From: Trachythela sp. YZ-2020
Taxonomy: Eukaryota > Cnidaria > Anthozoa > Malacalcyonacea > Clavulariidae
Length of the DNA stretch: 64,000 bases
Assembly (NCBI GenBank): GCA_016169945.1
Contig: JADLSH010000395.1
Span: forward strand, 7,530,001-7,594,000
Direction: 5' to 3'
The translations under genes were made by a program, and so were the position numbers. Positions 1 to 8,775 of the stretch are shown one piece after another; the first letter of the stretch is position 1, and each line of letters begins with the position of its first letter. The notes below the pieces were generated by a model. It had not been told where the DNA came from. It did not search any database and saw only the letters and a list, made by a program, of their open reading frames with translations.

Positions 1-484
1 GTATTTATTAAATCATATAATCTTTATATAACTATCATAATCTAGATATTATACATCTTGGTTCTTACATGCTGTTATGTGCAATTAAAGAATAAACTTC
101 AATCTTCATTAAATCAATATATGTGACATATTTAAAAATTATTGTTACAATCTGCTACATTTTTACATACCAGGAAGTTGCTTTCATTTTGAATAGTATA
201 TTGAATAAAATCTGTATGAATTGTAATGCTTTTCTTAAATAATATTAGCTACTATTATAATCGCTTTGCCGGCGATAATATGTTGCAGTGTATTAAGACT
301 AGACATTCAGTCTGATTTGTATTGAATGCCGAAGTAAATATACACAATAACAGCTAACTGGCTGATTATGTGATTCATGCAAAACGAAGGTTAAAGTCGT
401 TAAACATTTAAAGCTCTTTAATATCATTTTTCATTATGAGTTAAATATTATGAACAAAAATCTCAAGATGAAATCAAATTTTAC
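1..484. other. AT-rich non-coding sequence, probable intron
   Basis: No coding segment, RNA gene or clear repeat is visible. Because a minus-strand first exon has its donor at 484, this stretch is most simply the start of that gene's first intron. Confidence 0.4.
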
Positions 485-575
485 CTTCTTGAGCCGCAGA
501 CTGAGCAATCCAGGCAAATATCAGTAAACCACAAACTAGTTTAGTTCGATGTGAATTTATAGTAATTAGATCCAT
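485..575 (-). CDS. First coding exon with signal peptide
   Basis: Read on the minus strand, an ATG at 575-573 opens 30 codons. A short charged start (MDLITINSHRTK) is followed by a hydrophobic core (LVCGLLIFAWIA) and a small-residue cleavage-like end (QSAAQE), the layout of a secretory signal peptide. The exon ends GAAG at a GTAA donor (484-481), leaving one base of the next codon (phase 1), the usual phase for a signal-peptide exon spliced to extracellular domains. The rest of the gene would lie beyond position 1. It is on the same strand as the Ig array but downstream of it, so it probably starts a separate gene rather than the Ig gene. No homologue is recognised; the call rests on composition and the splice site only. 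Confidence 0.5.
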
Positions 576-1387
576 CCAATGCGATGAAATTCCAGCTCAA
601 ATTTCGCTTGCCGTTCGTTTTTGACTTCGGACATTAATCCGTATGTCACTTAATACACGGAAATGACAACCAAAGCCATAAAGTCGTTGTTATGTACGCG
701 TTTCTCATGTTGGGGTCATACATGATTAGACCTGCTTAAGACTCATCGCCACGGGGGGTGACTATAAAGCAACTTTTAATAATATTGCATGTCAATAGTG
801 CATAATTATAATGTCTCAACTCTCAAATTATATTAGATTCATAGGCTATATTCATACTATATTCATACAGGATTCATACTACTAAAATTCGCGCGGTATT
901 AGAAATCGCGCATACCGTAGGTGTGCGAAATTAAAAGTGAGCGAAAAATAATCCGCGCGAAAAGGTTTGCTGCAGTATTAAAAACAATTCACGTTTAAAA
1001 TACTGATATATAGACAAGGAAATTCGAAATTATAATATATATTATGTAATATAAGAACGTTTTAATTTGATTGGCTGAAGCGCGTGCTCATTAACTCAAT
1101 GCAGCACGGAAAAAAGCGCGGGAATTTTTCGCCTCTTTTTTGGCAAACATTTCCTCGGGAAATTTCACAGACCTTTTCATTGTTTTAATCAATAAAATAT
1201 AATTTAAGAATGGTCGACGCGCAGCCAGGATGATACATAATAAATTACAACGTTTTATTTGAAGAATTGAAGGTACTGTTCAAAACAAATCTGTTTTCTT
1301 TTTAAGAAGAAGTCTTGATTCTTGAAATATTTTCTTAGACAATTAGCCAAGACATTCGTAAAAATGCCATGTAACTTTTTCTGGCCT
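576..1387. other. Intergenic sequence, no gene seen
   Basis: Upstream side of the signal-peptide exon, so any promoter for that gene would lie here, but I cannot point to a convincing TATA or initiator. A small inverted pair of CGCGCGAA-like words near 890-965 suggests an old repeat fragment. No open frame looks coding. Confidence 0.3.
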
Positions 1388-2039
1388 GGATCAATTGAAG
1401 TTAACGACCCCCCTACGCCAATGGGGTCGTATACTTCAATAACAAATATTCGGATTGAAGTATACGACCCCCCTTGTATTATATCGTTAAATTTACGGAT
1501 TTTCGTGTTTGTGTCTGTTTCAAAGGAATTTTTATGACTTCCCTTCTATTGTCTATGTCTCAGTTCATTGATTTTTTTACCACGAAACAAATTCAAAGAC
1601 TTTCAATACGACCTATAATATGCGCTTGAGGTGTTTTGTTTTGCAATTTTGTCTCCGTGTTTTGGTAGCAAACTGCATCTTGTAAATATCTATACTCGAC
1701 CGGGATCACTAGTGTATTCTGACGAGTGGGCTGCATACAATCGCGTCGGCAATAAGCACCGAACGGTCAACCACTCGCTATTTTTCGTTGATCCAGTGAC
1801 GGGTGTGCATACTCAGAATATCGAGTCGTACTGGAATAGAACAAGGTGAAATTAAAGACATGAGAGGCGTAAGACGCGACATGTTGCCCGCGTATCTTGA
1901 CAAATGTATGTGGCGAGAATGAGCCGGCGAAAACAAGTTCGACGCCATCTTGATAAAAAGCTATTTTTTGGGGGGGGGGTCGTATACTTCAATGTATACG
2001 ACTCCCTTGGGGCGGGGGGTCGTTAACCTCAATTGATCC
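1388..2039 (+). mobile_element. Merlin-like DNA transposon, internally deleted
   Basis: The ends are inverted repeats of about 26 bp with one mismatch: GGATCAATTGAAGTTAACGA followed by a C run at the left, and its complement at 2014-2039 at the right. The element is flanked by a perfect 8-bp direct repeat TCTGGCCT (1380-1387 and 2040-2047), the target duplication length typical of Merlin elements. Just inside each end is a second inverted motif (GTCGTATACTTCAAT). A transposase remnant lies within. At 652 bp it is far too short for an autonomous copy. Confidence 0.85.
1631..1950 (+). pseudogene. Merlin/ISXO2-type transposase remnant
   Basis: The 72-residue frame at 1631-1849 holds YSDEWAAYN, then VNHS, then GVHTQNIESYWN, the pattern of the second aspartate and the final glutamate of the DDE nuclease in the IS1595/ISXO2 family, from which Merlin transposases derive. 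After a stop at 1847-1849 similarity continues in another frame (MLPAYLDKCMWRE, about 1880-1950), so there is a frameshift. The N-terminal half, including the first catalytic aspartate and any zinc ribbon, is missing. It cannot encode an active enzyme. Confidence 0.75.
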
Positions 2040-2614
2040 TCTGGCCTTTTTTGCGTTTGCATAAAGGCCTGTTATCAAAAACGAAATATAACTGCCCAAT
2101 TTACACGTAGAACTGTTTAAAACTATAATTTTTCTTACATGGTTTTGACAACAAGCAGAGACGAAGCAAGAAAATTAAAAAGCCAAAATAGTGACAATGC
2201 ATTATTGCGTCATAATGCATGCTTATTGGCCAATCAAATTGCGTGTATGTTATATCCCCCTTATATTACAAGTTTCATTATAAGCGTGTTTTGGTTGATA
2301 ATTGAACGTATAGCCTATAGGAGCTTTCCATTTTCAGAGTTACGGCGACTTAGCAGTCAAGGGAGAATTGTTTCAGTTAATATATTACGCCGAACATGGC
2401 GATTTTGGACTGTCACGTATAGAGTCCAATCAGTATCTAATCAAAAGCCCGGAAAATGAACTTGGACAACAGTTTATAACAGTTTATTTCTTTCTCCCCT
2501 TCGTTGAAAGCGCAACTTCTATTTCTGTTTGAGCCCGCAAGATGAATGATACTGCGGTATTATATTAAATAATTACGTCATACATACCTACAGACATCAC
2601 GAATTAACTGTAGA
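2040..2614. other. Sequence between the Merlin-like and fold-back elements, no gene seen
   Basis: After the 8-bp Merlin target duplication nothing recognisable appears. A 106-codon open frame at 2139-2459 has no motif and sits in AT-rich sequence. CCAGT at 2615-2619 is the left target duplication of the next element. Confidence 0.3.
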
Positions 2615-3034
2615 CCAGTAAGTAGTAGGAGAGTGGGGCTTCTGGCGCGGGCGGTGCGGGCGGTGTGCTTAGCACCGCCCATGACGTCATTATTTCTTAA
2701 GTATTTTAATTTATTCAGACTTATATTAATTTATTTGAGCTCACTGCAGTGCTAATGGCTTTTTCTTGACATTTTTGAACCGCTGTTTTTATCTACAGTT
2801 TTTAGTTTATTTCTGACTACGTCGTTACCGTTTGTTTATCTACAGTTTTTATTTCTGGCTGCTTCGCTACCGTTTGTTTATTTACAGGTTTTAGTTTATT
2901 TCTGACTACTTCGTTGTCGTTTGTTTATCTACAGTTTTTAATTCAAGTTTACATCGAAACACGGTTCTATATATATCATTGCTTTGAGGAAGGGTTTGGT
3001 GGGATTTTGTAGCAGTTGTCTGGAAATTCTCTAA

Positions 3035-3160
3035 AGCTTCTGTGGAGCTTCTGTGGAGCTTCTGTAAAGCTTCTGTGAAGCTTCTGTAAAACTTCTGTGG
3101 AGCTTCTGTGGAGCTTCTGTAAAGCTTCTGTGAAGCTTCTGTAAAACTTCTGTGGAGCTC
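3035..3160 (-). repeat. 11-bp minisatellite in left fold-back arm
   Basis: About ten copies of GAAGCTTCTGT/GAGCTTCTGTG, the reverse complement of the AGAAGCTYYAC repeat in the right arm. Because 11 is not a multiple of 3, all frames read the same 11-residue periodic peptide, which explains the repetitive open frames here. Confidence 0.8.
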
Positions 3161-3307
3161 TCCAAAATATGAGTAATTAGTGACGCTTGGATACATGCAT
3201 AAATTAACACAGACAAAGATTAACGTTTTAAACAATGTATTCCTTTAGGTATAACAATTATTTACACAAATATACAGTTATTAAACATATTGTCCAGCTT
3301 TTACACT

Positions 3308-3362
3308 GTTTTCTATGCGAGGGTCGATGTGAGGTCGATGTGAGGTCGATGTGAGGTCGATG
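3308..3362 (-). repeat. 11-bp GAGGTCGATGT minisatellite
   Basis: Five near-perfect 11-bp copies in the left arm; the complement, CGACCTCACAT, is in every right arm. Confidence 0.8.
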
Positions 3363-3404
3363 TGGGGCACCGGCTCGAGTCCGGTTCGGTAGATGTAAAC
3401 ATTT

Positions 3405-3545
3405 CGGGGTTCTGTAGGGGTTCTCTCGGGGTTCTCTGGGGGTTCTGTAGGGGTTCCCTCGGGGTTCCCTTGGGGTTTCCTCGGGGTTCCCTCGGGGTTC
3501 CTCGAGGTTTACAGGGGTCCCTCTGGGTTCCCTTGGGGTTTCCTC
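3405..3545 (-). repeat. 11-bp GGGGTTCCCTC minisatellite
   Basis: Degenerate copies of GGGGTTCYSTS with an 11-base step. In every later unit the tandem-duplication breakpoint falls within or next to this repeat, so it probably provided the homology for rearrangement. Confidence 0.75.
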
Positions 3546-4686
3546 GGTTTTTATTATAATTTTATTTTTTTTCCAAAGGCCAATCGGGCCACTCGGACAA
3601 TATTTATTTCGATATGCGGGCTTTTGCGGGGCATATTTAGCAAGTCCCGTAGAAGTACTCATTTACGGGACCTTGTAGCGGGACATATTTAGCAAGTCCC
3701 GTAGAAGTACTCATTTACGGGACCTTGTTGCGGGACATATTTAACAAGTCCCGCTCGAAGGGACGCGTTGGGGACGTCTTGCGGGACATATGTCGGGACG
3801 CGTTAAGATGCGTCCCGTAGCGACGTCCCGTAAGACTGTGCCATGGCAAGAACTACACATTTTGTCAAACGGGACGTCGCTACGGGACGCATCTTAACGC
3901 GTCCCGACGTCCCGTAAGACTGTTCCATGGCAACACCTACACATTTTTTCAAACGGGACCCCGGGACGTCGCTATGGGACGCATCTTAACGCGTCCCGAC
4001 GTCCCGTAAGACTGTTCCATGGCAAGACCTACACATTTTGTCAAACGGGACCCAGGGACGCCCCAAAATATGTCCCGCAAGACGTCCCCAACGCGTCCCT
4101 TCGAGCGGGACTTGTTAAATATGTCCCGCAACAAGGTCCCGTAAATGAGTACTTCTACGGGACTTGCTAAATATGTCCCGCAACAAGGTCCCGTAAATGA
4201 GTACTTCTACGGGACTTGCTAAATATGTCCCGCAAAAGCCCGCATATCGAAATAAATATTGTCCGAGTGGCCCGATTGGCCTTTGGAAAAAAAAAAAAAT
4301 TATAATAAAAACCGAGGAAACCCCAAGGGAACCCCGAGGGAACCCCAAGGTAACCCCGAGGGAACCCCGAGGGAACCCCTACAGAACCCCCAGAGAACCC
4401 CGAGAGAACCCCTACAGAACCCCGAAATGTTTACATCTACCGAACCGGACTCGAACGGTGCCCCACATCGACCTCACATCGAACTCACATCGACCTCACA
4501 TCGACCTCACATCGACCCTCACATAGAAAACAGTGTAAAAGCTGGACAATATGTTTAATAACTGTATATTTGTGTAAATAATTGTTATACCTAAAGGAAT
4601 ACATTGTTTAAAACGTTAATCTTTGTCTGTGTTAATTTATGCATGTATCCAAGCGTCACTAATTACTCATATTTTGGAGAGCTCCA

Positions 4687-4805
4687 CAGAAGTTTTACAG
4701 AAGCTTCACAGAAGCTTCACAGAAGCTTTACAGAAGCTCCACAGAAGCTCCACAGAAGCTTTACAGAAGCTTTACAGAAGCTCCACAGAAGCTCCACAGA
4801 AGCTT
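4687..4805 (+). repeat. 11-bp minisatellite in right fold-back arm
   Basis: About eleven copies of AGAAGCTTTAC/AGAAGCTCCAC, mirror image of the left-arm array. The 109-codon open frame over it (4604-4933) is a by-product of the repeat and recurs wherever the repeat recurs. Confidence 0.8.
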
Positions 4806-5318
4806 TAGAGAATTTCCAGACAACTGCTACAAAATCCCACCAAACCCTTCCTCAAAGCAATAATATATATAGAACCGTGTTTCTATGTAAACTTGAATTA
4901 AAAACTGTAGATAAACAAACGACAACGAAGTAGTCAGAAATAAACTAAAAACTGTAGATAAGCAAACGGCAGCGGTTCAAAAATGTCAAGAAAAAGCAAG
5001 CCTTAACACTGCAGTGAGCTCAAATAAATTAATATAAGTCTGAATAAATTAAAATACTTAAGAAATGATGACGTCATGGGCGGTACTGCGCACCGCCCGC
5101 ACCGCCCGCGCCAGACTCTAAGCGCACCGCCCGCACCGCCCGCGCCAGAAGCCCCATCCTACTACTTCCAGTAGCCAATCAAAACCGACTATTGGTGAAA
5201 AATGCATAATAATTGAGTTTATCTGTCCTAAATGAAACGCGTACAAACTCGATCATATACAGGGCCTAGACAAAATTTAACAGGTAACTGCATGAAAAAT
5301 ATATTTTATTGTACTCAC

Positions 5319-5597
5319 ATTGCACGTTGAGGTAAGCAGCCACTGTAACAGATTCTATATTATTGGTTGCGTTGCATACATAAACTCCAGCGTCGCTTTT
5401 TTGTAGTTTTCCAATTGTAATGGTTCCCATGTCCTGACTGAGGAAGATGTTCGTGGAGTTTTGTTTCATAGCGATACCATCCTTAAACCACGCCAGCGTT
5501 GGAGATGGGTTACTGGTAGCAGTGCATTTGAAAGTAACGTTGATACTTCCTTCCTTCACTGTTTTATTTTGTGGTTTTATGGTAAACACTGGAGGCC
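5319..5597 (-). CDS. Ig (I-set) domain exon, copy 1
   Basis: A 93-codon exon with a polypyrimidine tract and TCCTCCAG acceptor at its 5' side and a GTGAGT donor at its 3' side; both borders are phase 1, the classic Ig-exon phase. The product starts GPPVFTIKPQNKTVKEGS, has the first cysteine in VTFKCTATS, the core tryptophan in LAWFKDG, and DAGVYVCNATN holding the second cysteine, then ends AAYLNVQ: a complete I-set fold as found in hemicentin, titin or Dscam-like adhesion proteins. Four N-glycosylation sequons (NKT, NVT, NST, NAT) point to an extracellular domain. This copy has KLQKSD where the others have KVQKSD. It is the last Ig exon in transcription order; no terminal exon is seen after it. 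Confidence 0.85.
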
Positions 5598-5848
5598 CTG
5601 GAGGAAAAAAGTATTTAACTGTATTAAAGGGATAAAAAAAGTCCAAATCTACTGATCAGTAATCCTATATCACATCAATTTTACATAATTATGGCTATGC
5701 GCGGAAAAATCGCGATGGGAATTTCTCGCTAATCGATTATTCACTGCAAACGACAGACGACTTAATATCATCAAGAAGGGTGCTTCCAAAAATCGAAAAT
5801 GTTAATTTATATAAACCGATAAAACAGGAAAATAAAGCAAATAACCAG

Positions 5849-6068
5849 GGCCGGTTGCTCAAAAGCCGATTAATAGCCAGGATTAGCGCTAACCCAGGGT
5901 TAAAGTTAACCCACCTAGCTAGGTGGGTTAAAATTTTCATCAATTTTAACCCTGGGTTAAGACTAATCGAGCTTTGTGCAACGCAAATTAACCCAGGTTT
6001 AAAATTTAACCCTGGGTTAGGGATTTTTAACCCAGGGTTAACGCTAATCGGCTTTTGAACAACCGGCC
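5849..6068. mobile_element. Short inverted-repeat element (MITE-like), unit 1
   Basis: Ends GGCCGGTTGCTCAAAAGCCG and its near complement CGGCTTTTGAACAACCGGCC, flanked by CCAG on both sides (5845-5848, 6069-6072). The interior is a run of TTAACCC/GGGTTAA inverted words around a CACCTAGCTAGGTG palindrome. It is intronic and non-coding, and a relative sits at the same place in every array unit. Confidence 0.7.
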
Positions 6069-6954
6069 CCAGGTAACTAACCAAGCTAGAACAAACCAAT
6101 AGTTCCCTTGGGGTTCCCTCGGGGTTCCCTTGGGGTTCCCTCGGGCTTCCCTTGGGGTTCCCTTGGGGTTTCCTCGGTTTTTATTATAATTTTTTTTTTT
6201 TTCCAAAGGCCAATCGGGCTACTCAGACAATATTTATTTCGATATGCGGGCTTTTGCGGGACATATTTAGCAAGTCCCGTAGAAGTACTAATTTACGGGA
6301 CCTTGTTGCGGGACATATTTAGCAAGTCCCGTAGAAGTACTCATTTACGGGACCTTGTTGCGGGACATATTTAACAAGTCCCGCTCGAAGGGACGCGTTG
6401 GGGACGTCTTGCGGGACATATGTCGGGACGCGTTAAGATGCGTCCCGTAGCGACGTCCCGTAAGACTGTGCCATGGCAAGACCTACACATTTTGTCAAAC
6501 GGGACCCCGGGACGTCGCTACGGGACGCATCTTAACGCGTCCCGACGTCCCGTAAGACTGTTCCATGGCAACACCTACAAATTTTGTCAAACGGGACCCC
6601 GGGACGTCGCTATGGGACGCATCTTAACGCGTCCCGACGTCCCGTAAGACTGTTCCATGGCAAGACCTACACATTTTGTCAAACGGGACCCCGGGACGCC
6701 CCAAAATATGTCCCGCAAGACGTCCCCAACGCGTCCCTTCGAGCGGGACTTGTTAAATATGTCCCGCAACAAGGTCCCGTAAATGAGTACTTCTACGGGA
6801 CTTGCTAAATATGTCCCGCAACAAGGTCCCGTAAATGAGTACTTCTACGGGACTTGCTAAATATGTCCCGCAAAAGCCCGCATATCGAAATAAATATTGT
6901 CCGAGTGGCCCGATTGGCCTTTGGAAAAAAAAAAAATTATAATAAAAACCGAGG

Positions 6955-7135
6955 AAACCCCAAGGGAACCCCGAGGGAACCCCAAGGTAACCCCGAGGGA
7001 ACCCCGAGGGAACCCCGAGGGAACCCCGAGGGAACCCCGAGGGAACCCCGAGGGAACCCCTAGGGAACCCCGAGGGAACCCCAAGGGAACCCCTACAGAA
7101 CCCCCAGAGAACCCCGAGAGAACCCCTACAGAACC
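6955..7135 (+). repeat. 11-bp GGAACCCCGAG minisatellite
   Basis: About sixteen copies of an 11-base unit, GGAACCCCGAG with AAG and TAC variants, in the right arm of fold-back copy 2. Confidence 0.8.
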
Positions 7136-7156
7136 CCGAAATGTTTACATCTACCG

Positions 7157-7171
7157 AACCGGACTCGAACC
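7157..7171 (-). promoter_or_regulatory. tRNA T-arm / B-box-like motif
   Basis: The minus strand reads GGTTCGAGTCCGGTT, which fits the RNA polymerase III B box (GGTTCGANTCC) and would fold as a T arm (CCGG-loop-CCGG). It recurs in most right arms of the array. I find no convincing A box or the rest of a tRNA, so it may be a tRNA-derived relic rather than a promoter. Confidence 0.35.
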
Positions 7172-7387
7172 GGTGCCCCACATCGACCTCACATCGACCT
7201 CACATCGACCTCACATCGACCCTCACATAGAAAACAGTGTAAAAGCTGGACAATATGTTTAATAACTGTATATTTGTGTAAATAATTGTTATACCTAAAG
7301 GAATACATTGTTTAAAACGTTAATCTTTGTCTGTGTTAATTTATGCATGTATCCAAGCGTCACTAATTACTCATATTTTGGAGAGCT

Positions 7388-7520
7388 CCACAGAAGTTTT
7401 ACAGAAGCTTCACAGAAGCTTCACAGAAGCTTTACAGAAGCTCCACAGAAGCTCCACAGAAGCTTTACAGAAGCTTTACAGAAGCTTTACAGAAGCTCCA
7501 CAGAAGCTCCACAGAAGCTT
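7388..7520 (+). repeat. 11-bp AGAAGCTYYAC minisatellite, copy 2
   Basis: Twelve copies, one more than in most units, so copy number of the minisatellite varies between units. Confidence 0.75.
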
Positions 7521-7991
7521 TAGAGAATTTCCAGACAACTGCTACAAAATCCCACCAAACCCTTCCTCAAAGCAATAATATATATAGAACCGTGTTTCTA
7601 TGTAAACTTGAATTAAAAACTGTAGATAAACAAACGACAACGAAGTAGTCAGAAATAAACTAAAAACTGTAGATAAGCAAACGGCAGCGGTTCAAAAATG
7701 TCAAGAAAAAGCCATTAGCACTGCAGTGAGCTCAAATAAATTAATATAAGTCTGAATAAATTAAAATACTTAAGAAATGATGACGTCATGGGCGGTACTA
7801 AGCGCACCGCCCGCGCCAGAAGCCCCACTCTCCTACTACTCCAGTAGCCAATCAAAACCGACTATTGGTGAAAAATGCATAATAATTGAGTTTATCTGTC
7901 CTAAATGAAACGCGTACAAACTCGATCATATACAGGGCCTAGACAAAATTTAACAGGTAACTGCATGAAAAATATATTTTATTGTACTCAC

Positions 7992-8270
7992 ATTGCACGT
8001 TGAGGTAAGCAGCCACTGTAACAGATTCTATATTATTGGTTGCGTTGCATACATAAACTCCAGCGTCGCTTTTTTGAACTTTTCCAATTGTAATGGTTCC
8101 CATGTCCTGACTGAGGAAGATGTTCGTGGAGTTTTGTTTCATAGCGATACCATCCTTAAACCACGCCAGCGTTGGAGATGGGTTACTGGTAGCAGTGCAT
8201 TTGAAAGTAACGTTGATACTTCCTTCCTTCACTGTTTTATTTTGTGGTTTTATGGTAAACACTGGAGGCC
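7992..8270 (-). CDS. Ig (I-set) domain exon, copy 2
   Basis: A 279-base phase 1-1 exon with the same acceptor and GTGAGT donor as copy 1. Its 93-residue translation, with KVQKSD before the second cysteine, is identical to copies 5, 6, 8, 9 and 10 and serves as the array consensus. The T6 run in the codons for KVQKS (about 8070) is intact here. Confidence 0.85.
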
Positions 8271-8520
8271 CTGGAGGAAAAAAGTATTTAACTGTATTAA
8301 AGGGATAAAAAGTCCAAATCTACTGATCAGTAATCCTATATCACATCAATTTTACATAATTATGGCTATGCGCGGAAAAATCGCGATGGGAATTTCCTCG
8401 CTAATCGATTATTCACTGCAAACGACAGACGACTTAATATCATCAAGAAGGGTGCTTCCAAAAATCGAAAATGTTAATTTATATAAACCGATAAAACAGG
8501 AAAATAAAGCAAATAACCAG

Positions 8521-8741
8521 GGCCGGTTGCTCAAAAGCCGATTAATAGCCAGGATTAGCGCTAACCCAGGTTTAAAAAGTTAACCCACCTAGCTAGGTGG
8601 GTTAAAATTTCATCAATTTTAACCCTGGGTTAAGACTAATCGAGCTTTGTGCAACGCAAATTAACCCAGGTTTAAAATTTAACCCTGGGTTAGGGATTTT
8701 TAACCCAGGGTTAACGCTAATCGGGTTTTGAACAACCGGCC
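8521..8741. mobile_element. Short inverted-repeat element, unit 2
   Basis: Same GGCCGGTTG-ended element as in unit 1, flanked by CCAG. The right end carries a TCGGGTTTTG variant. Confidence 0.65.
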
Positions 8742-8775
8742 CCAGGTAACTAACCAAGCTAGAACAAACCAATAG

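Larger units (their letters stand above)
2620..5167. mobile_element. Complete fold-back element (copy 1), giant palindrome
   Basis: The first and last 1.1-1.2 kb are inverted copies of each other. The left end AAGTAGTAGGAGAGTGGGGC matches the right end ...CTACTACTT, and both sides carry CCAGT (2615-2619, 5168-5172), a 5-bp target duplication. From the outside inwards each arm holds a GGGCGGTGC..GCACCGCCC hairpin, repeats of CTGTAGATAAACAAACG, a minisatellite of AGAAGCTYYAC, a minisatellite of CGACCTCACAT, a tRNA T-arm-like motif, a minisatellite of GGAACCCCGAG, a poly-A/T tract, then a core dense in CGGGAC/GTCCCG inverted repeats (about 3570-4250). No protein gene is present. The layout resembles Drosophila FB elements (long inverted repeats made of short direct repeats), but I recognise no named family. 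Confidence 0.8.
6103..7840. mobile_element. Left-truncated fold-back element, copy 2
   Basis: Starts inside the GGGGTTCCCTC minisatellite of the left arm, runs through the CGGGAC core and the full right arm to CTACTACT, then CCAGTAGCC. The outer left arm is absent, as in copies 3-11. This copy has the longest GGAACCCCGAG array (about 6955-7100). Confidence 0.8.

Noticed and set aside
2139..2459. 106-codon plus-strand frame
   Set aside because: No motif, no splice or promoter context, and amino acid composition typical of random AT-rich DNA.
3258..3662. Proline/glutamate/glycine repeat frames (TPREPRGNP-type)
   Set aside because: They are translations of the 11-bp GGAACCCCGAG minisatellite and vary freely in length and frame between units.
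4604..4933. 109-codon open frame repeated in most array units (MFKTLIFVCVNLC... with SFTEALQKLHRS repeats)
   Set aside because: The repetitive part is an 11-bp minisatellite that reads open in every frame; a shifted frame gives a second version and the left arm gives it on the other strand. There is no conserved non-repeat domain, so it is a by-product.
7140..7200. tRNA gene in the fold-back arm
   Set aside because: Only a T-arm-like word is present; no acceptor stem, anticodon arm or D arm can be drawn.
7993..8583. Plus-strand frames of 190-197 codons across the Ig exon (MHVEVSSHCNRF...)
   Set aside because: They run antisense to the Ig exon and into intron and MITE sequence. Recurrence comes from unit identity, not coding constraint.
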